Below are positions 11,901 through 24,757 of a stretch of 64,000 nt of DNA, piece after piece. The position numbers and the translations under genes are program-made. The notes beneath the pieces are model-generated. The model ran no database searches and was not told the origin of the DNA. It saw only the letters and a list, made by a program, of their open reading frames with translations. Origin of the DNA: Blasia pusilla. Taxonomy: Eukaryota > Marchantiophyta > Marchantiopsida > Blasiales. Location: the NCBI GenBank assembly GCA_050084515.1, contig CM114271.1, positions 29,822,001 to 29,886,000 on the forward strand, given 5' to 3'. Position 1 is the first letter of the stretch. Every line of letters starts with the position of its first letter.

Positions 11901-12073
11901 CTGCACAAATATGTGTGTAGGAGTTCTCCATTCTCTTATTCTCCTTGATGCAAGATTTTGTGTAGCAAGTCATTGATTGTTGCCATTGGAAAGCATCACA
12001 CCTCCCCCTTTTTGGCTAAATTTCACCTTCCTAGAACACCACCTTCATAGCAATCCATCTTTCTTGTGCATTG

Positions 12074-13180
12074 TCAGCCATGAATCCATAAATTCCATAA
12101 AGTGGCCTTTTGTTTTCCTTCACCACCTCTAGTTGGAATAACCAACACATCTTCAAGGTGCCAACATACAAATATGGTTTTCAGTCCCTTCTCCACATTG
12201 TCATACATATGTGTATCCATGGTCAATCGTCCATACAAGACCATGTAGCAGATATCAAAGCTCAACTAGCTTCCAAACATATCTTCTCCTTCCCTCATTC
12301 TATCAATAAGATCAAGATCACCAGATGGTCCTCTAGAAGACATTTTAAATACATACACTCTAGATACCTTGCGTGCTTTGCCCATGAATTCCCATCTCTG
12401 AATAAATGGAAACTTGGAGTTTACTTTGAAAGGGTAATGGCATCCATCTTTGTGCTCTTTCCATAAAGTATTCGTGTTTGCTGCAACAAGTCCCTTAAAA
12501 AATTTGTATGAGCAAGAAGTGCAAGATTTTCCCAAAGTCATTTCTCCTCTACTATTGTGATCTCCCCTTCCAAGAATTTTATGGAAAATTTGTAAAGCCG
12601 TTTTGAGTTTGATCAGTCCAAGCTTAGAACCCGGAGAGTTTGTCTACACCTCAACCACTTTCTTGGCCACATCCTTCTTGATGTGTCTTTGAATGGCACC
12701 ACAAAAAGGGTGAGTCCAAGATCCAACATGAACCCACATCCTTGTGTACTTGGACGTAAAAGTGGTGTCATGCACTATGAAAAAATGTAAATAGAATATG
12801 CTCCAACACAAAAGCGGAGGCTTGACAATGAGGTGATCTATGGCCACTCGATGGTATGGTTGCAGTGACTGCGTAAGGAGTCTCTACATCTTTCGAGAGG
12901 AATTAGAAGGTATTTACTTCCCCATTTTTTTTCTAGGAAAGGGAAACGTGGACTTCTATACTCTAAAGCTTCAATGCATAGCGGCAAGACACAATCCATG
13001 GACTCTAGGATGACACAATCCATGAACTTTGGGAAGCACTAGTCTATTGAAGTTTGCATCATCGATGAAAGTCAAGTTTTTTGTCCATACCCTTCAAGGA
13101 TCCTCCATCTTTCTTTTGAGTAGGACCCGCCAATGGTGACAACCCAAAAATACAGTTTCCATTATAAGTTGTTGGCAACT
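12074..13180 (-). pseudogene. unidentified coding repeat, copy 1
   Basis: Minus-strand sequence with coding character broken by stops and frameshifts. Its part at 12640-13180 is related at the protein level to 20925-21400. Shared phrases include a TY-GN-IF-L-P start, LKGMD/LKGMN, then (further on) a basic segment ending HD-TF-SKYTR-WVHVG in this copy and YD-TL-SKY-YTRIYIHVG in the other. Two copies in one window argue for a transposon protein or a transduplicated gene. I do not recognise the family. The segment 12074-12541 (contains KMSSRGPSGDLDLIDRM) may be part of the same reading unit. Confidence 0.4.
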
Positions 13181-13979
13181 CATCAACACCAATGTGCTTA
13201 AGTATTTTCAAGATAAGAGATGAAAGCAGCTATTGCGCAAAACTTGAAGCAAGAATGTGTATGGAGATAATGGGTTAGCTTGGTTTACAATAGATCCAGT
13301 CATGTCAACGACACTCACAATGTCTTTATCTTGACTCACATGGTCACGGACTTAAGACTTGGGTGTTGAAGTTTGATTGGTAGGAGCAAGAGTCACATAT
13401 GTGTAACTTGGAGTATTGTGGCTTGAAGACCTTTAACATTAGATAAAGTAGGCTTTAGAGGCAAGCCATAAATTTTATATTGTCCATTTGAGCATGGTAA
13501 AAGATTCTATAATTTGGACTCTTCAATCTTGGGTTGGACAATTTCACCTATAACTTCATCCATTCCATCCACCCTCACATCCTTGAAAAAAAACTTCTAA
13601 AAATACCTCATGAGCAGCCTCAGGTTGCACGTGGATAATTTTTGATTGAGGAAGGGCCGTTAGGTGACTGCCACATGTGAGTTTGACAAAAATTCCATCT
13701 AGATAGAAGTGCAAAGATGATTGCAAGATAAAGGAAAATGAATGAGAATAAGAAAATGAAAAGGAATGTTGAATTTATAGTGGAAAAAGTCCGAGTAAGT
13801 TCTAACGTTACTCGTCTAACAAGCTGTTGGTAGTCCGATTCAACCATTGCCAACTGACTCTATCAAGGGATCAGGAATATTTTGCCACCAAAATGTTGGA
13901 TCTCGGACTTGTTTTTTGAATGATAAAAGATCAGACAAAGCATAGAAAGAAGAAGTTGAGGTGGTAGGTGTAGTTCATT

Positions 13980-14740
13980 TTTTCGGATAGAACAACTCAT
14001 CCCAACCTATCAAAGTTTGAAAATTTGGAGTTCCTAGAATTGCAAGGAAATTGTTGTGGGGTGGTCCCAACCTATCTGAATCCGCTAAGTTGCAGTACGT
14101 GGGGCTATGGGGAAGTTGGTATGGGAATGATGGCATAGAGGAGGGGGGAGGGATGACAAACTTGTCAGAATTCAAAAGGTTGCAATGCAAATTTTTGGAT
14201 TCCGATCGGTTGTAGGGGGTGGGATTGTTATGTTACAAATCCGTAGGGTTCCAATGGGTTGCAAGAAGCATTGGATCAGGGGATTCATATTAGGAAACGG
14301 GAGGTGCGGCTCTAGTGATGTCGATCCTTAGGGTTCCGATGGATTGCAAGAAGCAACTCAAAAAGGGATTTGGGGGTGGGGTTTGCGTAAGATAAACCCA
14401 TTGGATTCCAATGGGTTGTTGGAAACGCGGAAAGGGGATGGTTTCTGGCCATTGGGGTTGGCTAGTTGCAATGAGCTAATGGTAGGATGGCTAGGATATG
14501 GACACAGATTGCTCGAGGTGGTTTTGGGGAAACTCATCGAATTTGACGGGTTGCAATGAGTTGATGATACGTAGGGCGGTTGGGATATGGATGTAAGTTG
14601 GTATGGTTGGTGTTGAGGGGATCCATCAACTTCCGATGGGTTATAATTGTAGTGAGTATTTATGGGGATGGTGCAATGGGAACCTTGAAGAGCGGGGGGA
14701 TCAACCCATCAAAATGTGACGGGTTACATCTTGCCCCTAA
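13980..14740. repeat. degenerate tandem repeat on 'gggttgcaatggg'
   Basis: Phrases such as 'ggattccaatgggttg', 'gggttccaatgggttgcaagaagca', 'gggttccgatggattgcaagaagca' and 'gacgggttgcaatgag' recur about every 60-120 bases with heavy divergence. An isolated piece occurs near 21508. It is probably an old minisatellite; unit length cannot be fixed by eye. Confidence 0.5.
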
Positions 14741-17372
14741 TGAGAATGCTCTACAATAGTCAATCATAAGGACCAATGGCTAGGAGAATCACTCAATCTC
14801 TCTCCAATGGTTGGGAGTCAGTGTCTCTCAATAAGTTTATAAAGGCCAACTTTCTTATTATCTCTTTTTCACTTTGCTATAAAATTTTGAGAGTTGGTCT
14901 TTCAAGAAGAGCTCTGATAGTTGGCATGAAGCAATTTGACAACCTTGTGAATTGGTTTTGGTAGTTGATCCTCATTCCTTGGGAGTCTCTCGACAAAATA
15001 GTTTGTCACTTCATTTGAAATGTCATAACTCATCACAAAACACCCCTTGCCAATCTTCGTGGTAACCTTTTAGACATGACTTTCAAGCTGAAATACTCTA
15101 GTTTGCCTCTTCTCTCTCATCTTGCTTCGATATGGCGAAGCTTTCCCCATAAGCGATAAGTTCCTTCTGTGTCATTTTTTGGGAGATCCATGATTTCTAT
15201 CATGCCTTGGAAGAAGGCCCAAGCCAAAAAAGGTGGAAGCTTCACTCCCATATCCTCTTGTACTTCAAAGTCGTCTTCTTCTATCCAAACCTCAACTACA
15301 AACATGTGGAGAGGAGGAAAGTGAAGCGGAGTTGGAAAAGCTCCCTTAGCAACAAAAGAAATTGATGGTAGAGGCAAAAAAGGCGGAGAAAAAGAGAATT
15401 TTCTATGCGACAAAAGAGAAGAAGAGGCAAGATGCCGAAGAAAGAAAAGCCAAATTTTTTGAACCCCGTAAGGAGAAGGCTGTGGCAAGAGAACAAGAAA
15501 CCCCCTTGCTCCACAAAGGCCAAAACCTAGTGATAGTGAGGAAATAGATGTTGGATTCTCAACATCCACTTCTCTGAGCACCATTAATATGATCAGCCCC
15601 CTTATATCAGGAGAAGCCTAGATTGATGGTTCCCACTCATACGTTGAAGGAGTCATAGTAATACAACGTATGTGGCTTATGGAGTACCGTTACTAGGATT
15701 ACTAGGATTATCTTACCAAAAAAAATCTTTTAATAGAAATAAAGAAAAATAGGTAAAAAAAACCCTAGTTTCCCAAGCAATGAAATAGTCGGGAGCCGCT
15801 GTGGTAGCGCATTCTCATATGTCGAGTTATCTCCATGTTCAAGTTCCATCGAAGCTCTTCTGTGAGCGCACAGACAGATTAGGCCACTTTGTATCTCCAA
15901 GTTTTGTAAAAGATTTCAGTGATTTCGTCACTTTCTGTTTTCTCAGAATAGAGGATGCTTCCTCTCAGAGATCAAGTAATGCGATGTAAAGGATCAACAT
16001 TGACGATGTCCCCAAATCCAATGAGTGAAAAGATGGTAGATGATTAAGAATCCAATTTTGGGAAAGGCAATTCATCTCCGTTGGACCCTCTCGCACAACA
16101 AGACATCTACTTCATAGACGAATCTTAAGTTAGAATTCCTACTGTAGCACCATAATAACTTATTTGGCAAGTCACAAACCCAATGTTCAAAAGGATAAGA
16201 GATGATCGAGATAATTTTTGTGTACATAATATACGCTTCATACTCTTTTGGAAGTCTGCTTAGCTGACAATCCATGATTTCTTGCACGTTGTAAAGCAGA
16301 TGGTTGTGGTTGACGAGCTAAAGGCACTAAGGATATCTCTATGTCTACTTTGAACTATGAAGTATGTTCATGAAATTCATGCAGATGAGCACATCAAGAA
16401 GCTGAAGTAGTCGATTGATGCTACTTAATTCATAAGTTGATAGCTTTCCTCCTTTATACGTTCAACCTTACGATGATCAAGGAAAGAAGTACCATTTCAT
16501 TGACAAAGACTTGGACAAGATGGATGCATTCTAAAAGATGAGGGATGCATAACTCTCGAAATCAATGGTCAACACAAAGTACAAGTAGATGCAACACTTG
16601 CACTTCTTCATCTAGGATGGGAACCACCGATTCATGGCATGCCCAATTTGCTTATGAGAGTCCAAATTCATTGGATGCGCATTTTTTCATGAAGATAGTT
16701 GTTCTACTTCCATTTCCAAATGATAGTGCTACACTTCAAATGGCACGTAAGTAATTCTTTACTTAGTCCATTTCACTTGGCATTTAGTTCAGATGGTCAC
16801 CAAGAGGTAGGAACCAACTCTTGTTTTGGCAACCCGTCGGATTCAAACAAGTTGCATGGAGTGTAGAATGTAGATACTTTTAGGTCTAGGTATAAGGTCA
16901 AGGATGCATTCAGTGCATTTACTAGAGGAGCGGTAAGTGGAGAGGAAGAGAGGAGAGAGAAAACTATTGTCAACCCAAAGAGATCATTTTTTGAAGAGAG
17001 TTTCATGTGATTCAAAGAGAGTTTCCTATAGGTTGCAGTTGGAGAGTAAGGAATTTTTTTGTTCAACATACACGCAAAAACCTTCCAATTCACAATGTTG
17101 TTCTTGACCCAATAAATTCTTCCTATTCCATTTCTACTATGTTTGTATTTTGTGGCCATAACTTCCATCTTAGCCACCGGAGCTAATACGATTTGCTTTG
17201 CCCTCTCTACCGATGGCATACTCCTTATATTTTTCTTCATTCTATTTCTAGATTCAAATAGAAATAGTGGATTGAGATCATCCATCTTTTCAAGATACAA
17301 GTTGACATCAATCTTAGATCAAATGCAAAATGCAAAAGACTCTATAATAAAAATGTGTTCCGAACTCCCCCT
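14741..17372. other. unassigned, with weak coding traces
   Basis: No recognisable gene. 15362-15547 on + is a Lys/Glu/Arg-rich open stretch (contains KAEKKRIFYATKEKKRQ), perhaps a charged linker of a retroelement protein. 16400-16700 on + reads as broken coding sequence (YDDQGKKYHFIDKDLDKMD). Neither can be assigned. Confidence 0.3.
16797..17300 (-). CDS. hypothetical ORF, 167 codons
   Basis: An uninterrupted minus-strand frame in AT-rich DNA, where a frame of this length is unusual. The product is basic with no recognised motif. It ends just before the solo LTR at 17373. It may be a captured or transposon-derived fragment, or chance. No partner gene or splice structure is visible. Confidence 0.2.
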   Translation of the reverse strand: MYLEKMDDLNPLFLFESRNRMKKNIRSMPSVERAKQIVLAPVAKMEVMATKYKHSRNGIGRIYWVKNNIVNWKVFACMLNKKIPYSPTATYRKLSLNHMKLSSKNDLFGLTIVFSLLSSSPLTAPLVNALNASLTLYLDLKVSTFYTPCNLFESDGLPKQELVPTSW

Positions 17373-18003
17373 TGTCACGACTATTAGGATAGATCGATGG
17401 GATCTAGCAGATCGTCTTCACAAGTAGTGGAGGATAGGCCCAGGAGGTCAAGAATGACCTATTGAGGCCCCGAGAAACCTGAGAGAGCAGGTTTCCCCTT
17501 CGGCTCATTTGGAGCCATATAGAGAAAATTACTATTTTGAGTAAGTTTCCATATTGGGAATAGTTGACTTTCCAATTTGGGAAGTGGCCCTTAACCCGCT
17601 ACAGCAAGTCAAGAGCCAAGGAGATGACTTGCGAGCATAGGTTACCGTTGAGAGGGCTTGGGAGGGGAAAGGGGGTATACCTCGATCCAGGAGAGAGAGC
17701 TTGGGAGCTCATTCTCTTTTTGTTGAACATCTTGGCATAAGGCGGCAGAGCTATGGTCCCTTGCCTTGTGAGTGTAACCCAAGCCTCTCATTAGGAGAGT
17801 GGGTTTGGTTTGACATGAGAGAGGGTGCACACCTTTGAGAGCTATGGTGTGAGATGATGTAGAGAGAGATTGGATCTTATTTTATTGGAGATATTTTGGT
17901 ACTTCTTGCCTCTGTGTATGGATGTCATGAATTAGCATGGGATCGCGTGTGTGTGTTCGATGACAACGATGTATGTTGTGTAGCGATGTATATGCGCACG
18001 ATA
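17373..18003 (+). mobile_element. solo LTR of the methyltransferase-gypsy family
   Basis: A 631-bp sequence beginning TGTCACGACTATTAGGATAG and ending GCGCACGATA (canonical end GCGCACGACA). It matches, in reverse, the LTR at 18728-19358, which has exactly the same length. CCCT lies immediately outside both ends, a probable short target duplication. No internal domain adjoins it, so it is probably a solo LTR left by recombination. Confidence 0.75.
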
Positions 18004-18727
18004 CCCTGTCTACCAAGCTAAATCCTAGACTTATAAGGATTTCCACTTCATCTTGAGTACAATTTGTATCTGCAACAATGGGCCAAATCGTAGGAATATT
18101 CCCTAGAGCTCTAATGGAAATTTTCGGTTTGATTTCCTGAACACGCATGATTAATTTGGACAAAAAATTATTTCAAATAATCTCTAATCCATCTAAAACG
18201 ATCGAAGGTTTTGAGCCCCCAAAAGGTTGTCAGTGGTCAGGTTGTCCTTACACACTTGTTAATATGGAATCGGGGGCTAGTATTATGGAAGGAGAGAGAA
18301 AGAGAGGAAGCTTAAGAGAGAAGGGTCTCTCTAAAAACAAGTACAAATCCTTAACCTCTCTTCAAAAATTTCTTCTAGTTTTTAATATTCTCATCTACTC
18401 GAAATACAAGACATATTTAAAATAGAGTTACTAGTGGACAAGGTTGGGGCATAAACTAACCTCATTTTTTCTGAGCAGGAAAATTATTTGGAAATGTGAA
18501 GACCACTTCACAAATGCTTAAATCACTCTCTATATAAGCCAGATTTACTCAAGCTGGAGGGTATTTTATCATTGTAGAATCATCATAAGGGAATTTCTTC
18601 ACTAGAGAACTAGAATAAATGGATATTAAAGATGGACTTGGACTTGGAAGAGATGGTAGAAAATTTTGATTAGGCCTAAACTGAAGGAGTAAAGAACCAT
18701 TTGGGGTTGGTGAAGTATCATGAGAGT
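18004..18727. other. nothing recognised between two LTRs
   Basis: AT-rich DNA between two LTRs that point away from each other's orientation. It contains no gag, pol, primer-binding site or open frame worth reporting, so it is not the interior of an element. Confidence 0.5.
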
Positions 18728-19358
18728 TTTCATGCACATACATATGGTTACACAACACACATCTTTGTCATTGAATACGCACATAAACACACAAGATTCC
18801 ATGCTAACTTATGACATCTAAACATTGAGATGATAGAGTACCAAAATATCTCCAGTAAATCAAGGCAATTTGAACAAGATCTCTTACAAGGTGCACATAA
18901 GAGATCTCTCTCTCTCATGTCAAACCAAATCCACTCTCCTAATGAGAAGCTTGGGTTACTCACAAGGCAAGGAGGACCATAGCTCCATTGCCTCATGCGA
19001 AGAGGTTGAACAAAGAGAGAATGAGTTCTAAAGCTCTCTCTCCTTGGATTTACCTACTTCCCTCTCCCAAGCTCTCTCCATGGTAACCTATGGGCTTAGG
19101 TCATCTCCTTGGATCTTGACCTGCTATAGGGATCAAGGGAAACTTTCCAAAGCGGAAGTCAACTCTACTCAAAACTATAACTTCCTAAAAATATGAAGTT
19201 TCTCTATATAGCTCTAAATGAGCCAAAACGAAGTGGATACATACTCTCTTAGGTTACACGTGGCCTCAAGAGGTCATCCTTGACCTCTTGAGGTTGTTCT
19301 CCACTATCCTTAAAGACGCTCTACTAGATCTCATCGATCTATCCTAAAAGATGTGACA
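18728..19358 (-). mobile_element. LTR of the methyltransferase-gypsy family (minus)
   Basis: Reverse-orientation match over its full 631 bp to the solo LTR at 17373-18003. Its sense start is TGTCACATCTTTTAGGATAG (at 19358). It is separated by only two bases (AC) from the next LTR, which lies in the same orientation. Confidence 0.75.
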
Positions 19359-19360
19359 AC

Positions 19361-20494
19361 TGTCGTGCGCATACACATCGCCATACAACATACATTTTTA
19401 TTACCAAATACACAAGAATTGTCGCTGTCTACTTCTCAACTAAGAATTTTACCAAAAGTTTTGAAATTGCTCCTTCCTTCACAAGTTGGCTATGGTAGCC
19501 CATAGAAATGGTCACAGCTTTGTGCTCAAATATCCAAATTGTGCTCAATTTCTTTGAAAACATGGTTAAATTTTTGATCTGCGATGTTGTCAAATTGGTT
19601 TGCTCATTTGACTTTCCATAAAAAATTGAAGACAATTGTCGTGCACGTCATGGCCTACTCTCCAAAATAAAATTTAGCAACGCTTCCACATTGATTTTTT
19701 CCACAAAAAATTGAGAAACTATGCAAACTAACTCCAGCAAGCTACAAGATACTCTTGAGAGCCCTAACATGGAGAACCCCATCCCCATACTCAAATCCTA
19801 TTAAAAATTGGGCAACGCTTCTACGCGCTACTTTCTCGTACAAAAATTTGCATCACAAAGCAGAGAAACGAGCGGCTCTTGCTCCCGTGAGCACTCCCAT
19901 AAGCTATTCAATGGGGAACACGATCCCCAACCTGAAAATGCAAGGAGAAAACAATGAGCACCCGCATTAATTATGGAGTTGTCAATCTTCCATTCTCTGT
20001 TTGTAAATCAAGGTTCTCTCAACAAGATCTCTCACAAGGTGCACACACTATATCTCTCTCTAATGTCAAACCAAACTTACTCTCCTAATGAGAGGCTTGG
20101 GTTACTCATAAGGCAAGGAGAACCATAGCTCTGCCACCTCAAGCAAAGAGATTCAACAACGACCAAATGAGCTCCAAATGTCTCTCTCCTTAGGTATAGC
20201 CCCTTCTTTCTCCCAAGCTCTCTCCACTCTAACCTACACTCGCAAGTCACCCTAGAGGATCAAGGCCCACTTCCCAAAGTGTAAATTTAACTCTACTTAA
20301 AAGGATAACTTACCCAAAATAGTAATTCTCTCTATATAGCTCCAATTAAATGAGACAAAACGAAGAGGAAATCTGCTCTCTCACGTTACCCATGGCCTCA
20401 CCAGGTCATCCTAAACCTCTTGAGCTAGGTTGTCCTCCACTATCCTAGAAGGTGCTCTTCTAGATCTTGTCGATCTATCCTAAAAGACATGACA
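19361..20494 (-). mobile_element. long LTR variant of the same family (minus)
   Basis: About 1,134 bp, with sense start TGTCATGTCTTTTAGGATAG at 20494 and sense end GCGCACGACA at 19361. The U3-like core matches the 631-bp LTRs. The part at 19620-19980 differs from those and instead matches the promoter-proximal LTR at 45.8-46.2 kb ('gggcaacgcttc', 'gctcttgctcccgtgagcactccca'). So there are at least two LTR length variants. Confidence 0.68.
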
Positions 20495-20924
20495 AAGCAG
20501 ATGAGACATTGTAATGGTCAATTTATCAAAGATCTCAAAATTTAGTCCTCCGCCATTTTGAATTCAAAAAAGTTCCAAGAAATGAGTAGTAAGGAGATAA
20601 TGTGGATGTAAAGTTTCTACCAAATGGAGAATTTCAATTTTTCCAAGAATGACTTAGAAGACTTGGAGGCCACGAATGACTTACAAAAATTGGCTAAATA
20701 GTGGTTAAATGGAGTCTTAAGAAAGTTGGTTTGTCAACTTTGGTTAAACACAAATGGTAGAAGTGAATGAAACCAACAAGCTTAAGGAAATGAAAATTGA
20801 AGAGGGAGTTGCAAAAATCAGTTCAAGAAAATGGAAATCGACAATCATAAAGAACAAACCTTAGAAGTAAATCCTACAACTTGTCAAAATCCCACAAGTT
20901 GTAGGACATCTCTTGGACTACTTC

Positions 20925-21400
20925 AATTGCCATTAAACATATGAGTTCCAACATGAATATATATCCTTGTGTAGTTGTACTTTGAATTTAAAGTTATATC
21001 GTACACTATGAAGAAAATGTTAGCCGAATAGGCTGCAATAGAAAATGGGGATGTTTGAAAATATAGACATTTGTGCCCACTAGATGATATAGTGGCTCCA
21101 ACGGTGCAAGGAGTCTCCACATTTTTGTGGGGGAATTAGGAGGTATTGACTTCTCTGTTTTTTTCCAAAAAGGGGCATCGTGGAGAAACAATTTATCAAA
21201 CGCTTGAGGTGGAAGTGCTAGTTTGTTGAAGTCTACACCAATGATGATAGTTGGATTTCCAATTCATACCCTTCAAGCATTCTCCAACTTTCTTTAGAGA
21301 AGAACATGCCACCGGAGGCAACTCAAAAATATAATTCCCACCATAAGTTGTCACCATAAGGCCCCATGGAATCAATGATATCAACAATGTATTACTCAAG
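20925..21400 (-). pseudogene. unidentified coding repeat, copy 2
   Basis: Minus-strand coding-like sequence related to 12640-13180. It gives GGNYIFELPPVACSSLKK, LKGMNWKSNYHHW, then LHDAPFWKKTEKSIPP and a tail with SKYNYTRIYIHVG. Stops and frameshifts interrupt it. It is not recognisable as copia, gypsy or a known transposase. The unassigned 20495-20924 stretch next to it shows nothing. Confidence 0.4.
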
Positions 21401-21589
21401 ACACATTTTCATAAACTTCAAACTTGGGAGTTGATGTTGGATTGATGCTTAGTTGACAAGACGATTGCAAATTGGCAAAATCTGGCAGGTGGCAGAAATA
21501 AGGACTCTTGGGACATTGCAACCCATTAGATTATAATGGATTTCTAGGGGGAAAGGGTTTTTCTTCTTCTTTTATTTTTTATTCTTTTT

Positions 21590-22420
21590 GAGGGGGGAGG
21601 GGGGCTAGCGCTCAATTTAAGGGCCACTGCAAAAAATTTCCTTTTCCTTCTACTCAACTTTTTGCATCATTTCCAACAATAAGAATAGTAGGCTTTTGTA
21701 GAGGTTGTACAGAGCTATACCAATCCTTTCAACTATTTATATGCCTAGATGCTCCACTATCGAGCACTCATGCATCTTCACTCTTTGACTTAGTGGGATA
21801 ATTTTCTTGTGTGCAAAAATCTTCAATTGCTACCCAAAAAATCTACCTCATATTCTTCCAATTCTAAAAAATTTCTAGACTTCTTCCTAGGTCTTAAGCA
21901 ACCATTCTTCTCATCCTAACTTCTCTATCTACAATCCTTGATAAAATGACCTATCTTATTATAATAGAAGCATTTGAAAGCTGTTTTGGGAAACTTCTTC
22001 TTTACATTAGAACTAGAAACTTTATTCCTTCCTCTCTCTATGTTGGCATTAAATATATGAGGCAGCATTTCCCTCTAGCTTTGAATCAGATTAATTTCCT
22101 CGTCTACCAATATTCCACTAAATTGTTCAAAGGCCAACAATATAGGTCTCAATGTTGTGACCAAATGGTCATACCTTAGAGCCAAAATACTTATGCAACA
22201 ACGAGCCAAATCCTCGGCCAAATCTTCACTTGAATTCAATATTCCTATCAACACCATCTGATCTTCAAGATTCTTTATCCTACTTAGGAATTACGTACTT
22301 CATGCTTCCTCTTTTTGAAAGATTTCTCGGACGTAAGCTGATTCTCCATAATTTGAATCCAAGTCTCATTCTTGATCTCTTACAAGTTCTTATATTACCA
22401 ATGTTTTTGAAGCTTTGAAA
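21590..22420 (-). pseudogene. Ty1/copia gag-protease remnant
   Basis: Copia retrotransposon fragment on the minus strand. In order: a gag stretch resembling the UBN2 region (EDLARCCISILALRYDHLVT, then FEQFSGILVDEEI); a CCHC zinc knuckle at 21930-21973 (CFYYNKIGHFIKDC, second Cys replaced by Tyr); and a protease with its DSGAS catalytic motif intact at 21747-21761. The Trp just before the DSGAS motif is replaced by a TGA stop. Integrase and reverse transcriptase are missing, and no LTR could be assigned. Dead fragment. Confidence 0.75.
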
Positions 22421-23929
22421 ATTCAACGCCTCAACAACACTAGTCATATTTTACATGAGAGTCATGAAAAAATCAATTACATCCATGATAATGGCAAATA
22501 GGGCACCGACAATTGAGTGTTTTCCACACTAGCTAATCCAAATGGAAAAAAATATAGAACTTAGAATAGCTTGTGGATTCGAATTGACCCGTGTAGTTAT
22601 CTCATATATCTCAAATGATTCAAGGAAAATTCTCATCTTGAACTTTCGGAGTGTAACTTTCCTTCACACAACGAAGGAGCTAGGGCTAGCACAAACCGAC
22701 GAAAAAGTAGTCATCTTTCAAGAATTTGTGCAAACACAACAGATCACTAGAAACAAAATTGTGGCAAACCTATCGCTCTCATAGCATGTGAGAAAACAAT
22801 ATGTGAAAAAATCAAGAAAATTTATATGTGAAGAACCTAACAAGGAAAAAATTTGACAAATGAGAATAAGTCAAATTGATGTCCTTAATATTTTGATACT
22901 AAGGGGTTTTGACCTATTTTCTTCTATTTAGTTTATAAAAAATTCCAACTCTATTGTGGCTTTTGAACTTGCAAAGTCATTCACAATCACGAATGTGAAT
23001 TGTGAATGTAGTAGTGAGAGAAGAGAAGTTGCCTCCTCCTCCGCTCAATTTGCACCCAAACAACAACAAGCAAGGACTTGTCCCTGCTTGCTCACCTTAC
23101 CTCATCACTTGCCATTGGTCCCTACTTGATCTCTCCTTGCATAGGTTCCTCTCCATCCAATTCTATGCACACTTGATCCCAACATGTCGTTTGCTTGTGG
23201 GACGGGAATCTTGGAAGCATTCGTACCACTTCTAAAAGTGTTACAAGACGTAATCTAGAGATGGGCTCCTCCCATGCAAGGCCCCTCACGGAACACTCCT
23301 CGTTAAAACGTGGACACCTCCTGAATTCCGCTTACATAAAATCATGAAACTTAGTTGAAATTTGGGGTTGGAATTGTTACAGCCAGGAGCTGTTGGTGAG
23401 TTTCTTATGGTATGCTAGTCAGGAAATCATGTGTGCTCATCGAAGAAAACAACTCTAAAAACGTTAGGCCAACCGGGAACAAAGCCGAATGATCGCATGT
23501 CCAAGAGAGCACTACAACGAAGAAAAATCCAACACAACAGTCTCTAGTTATTCAGAAAGGATATCAAAGTCTACGAATTACTTTTCTCATATCTAGGGCA
23601 ATCTAGACCAAAGATCGACTTCGATGCCCCACGATGGCAGTTGTGGCACTCTGTCGCCATAACTGTATGGCTTTCCCATCACCAGCTGTGTGGGTTTCCC
23701 CATCGGAAGGGTGATGGAGAAACCCATCTCCCTTTTCACCCTTTTAGAAATTTGACCACTGGAAGAAGTTTGACCGTAATGACATGAAAAAAGTGCCTGT
23801 AGTTGGTACATCTGGGAGCACGATTGAGATGGTGAGAATGTCTAACAGAAATCATATCAAGAGGCATATAAGATGAGACGATGGGAATCTCTCTTCTGAA
23901 AGTCGCTCTAATCGTTTGTCAAGAAGCGC
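22421..23929. other. no recognised gene
   Basis: AT-rich to 22980, then ordinary composition. Only short frames, no transposon ends and no RNA gene seen. Confidence 0.4.
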
Positions 23930-24757
23930 GCCAACTGACAATATGATCGTTTACCGTGTGCTCCGCTGTGTGCCGCCAGATTCGCCTGCAAAGGGCACCA
24001 TGCGCCTATGCCGTTCTTTGTCGTCACCTCATCATGTACATGAAACCTGTGAGCTCTGCTTTAGCAGTAACCCGGCATACCTCCCTGCGACCAGATGAAA
24101 GTACTAGCAGCTGCTATTCTGAAGTAGACCAACAGCTTGCATTGGGCCCAGATTCTTGCATCAAATATGTATATGCCGATGCTGAAAACCTTAAGCTTTT
24201 TGCAAAGTCCAGCGTGTACGGTAGATTAATAGCTGTGTGTGAGGAAAGCTGATAACGGAAAGTGGAATGCAACATTGGGAGAGTCATGTAGTCACTCCCT
24301 AATGTGACATCTGTTTTTGGGACCGTCGTGTCCAATGCTAGCTGTAGATCAGTGGAAGCTGAGTCGAGCAAATCCCTGTGGGAAGTGATGCTGCACTTTC
24401 GAATTGGCCATGAATAGCATGAGAAGACAGCAATGTTAGAGAGGGACAGTCAATGAGTTAAATCAGTATTATGAGAAGAGCGGAATGATGCATTGAGAAG
24501 CAATCAGAACGATCTGGTCCTTGAGGAAAGCGACGAAGTGGCCCTGTCCAGAAAGAGCTCCGATTCGACAGATGATACTAAGCAGGTGGCACGCGTATAC
24601 AAGACGATAAACGTCAGAAACAAGCCTCGAATCCCAAGTAATGTAAGAAAGTTGTCCACCAGAATGAGCGATATAGCTCCAAAGTTGAGGATAATTCAAG
24701 CACCCTCCACGGCCAGCTGGGATAACATGAAACATACATGTCATGTATCTGACTATT
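23930..24757 (+). other. exon-like blocks of an unrecognised gene
   Basis: Three plus-strand open blocks with coding character follow each other: about 24060-24252 (PDESTSSCYSEVDQQL, ending CEES stop), about 24300-24416 (VTSVFGTVVSNASCRS) and 24493-24757 (DLVLEESDEVALSRKSSD, ending HVSDY stop). They may be unspliced or broken exons of one host gene. No domain is recognised and splice sites are not convincing. Confidence 0.25.

Noticed and set aside
11347-11973. 208-codon open frame on the minus strand (and a 146-codon one overlapping it)
   Set aside because: It runs through the GC-rich repetitive interior of the hAT-like element; the product is low-complexity Cys/Pro/His and overlapping frames on both strands are equally open.
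15117-15584. 155-codon open frame on the minus strand
   Set aside because: The Phe/Leu/Ser-rich product is the antisense of a Lys/Glu-rich + strand stretch; the + reading looks more protein-like.
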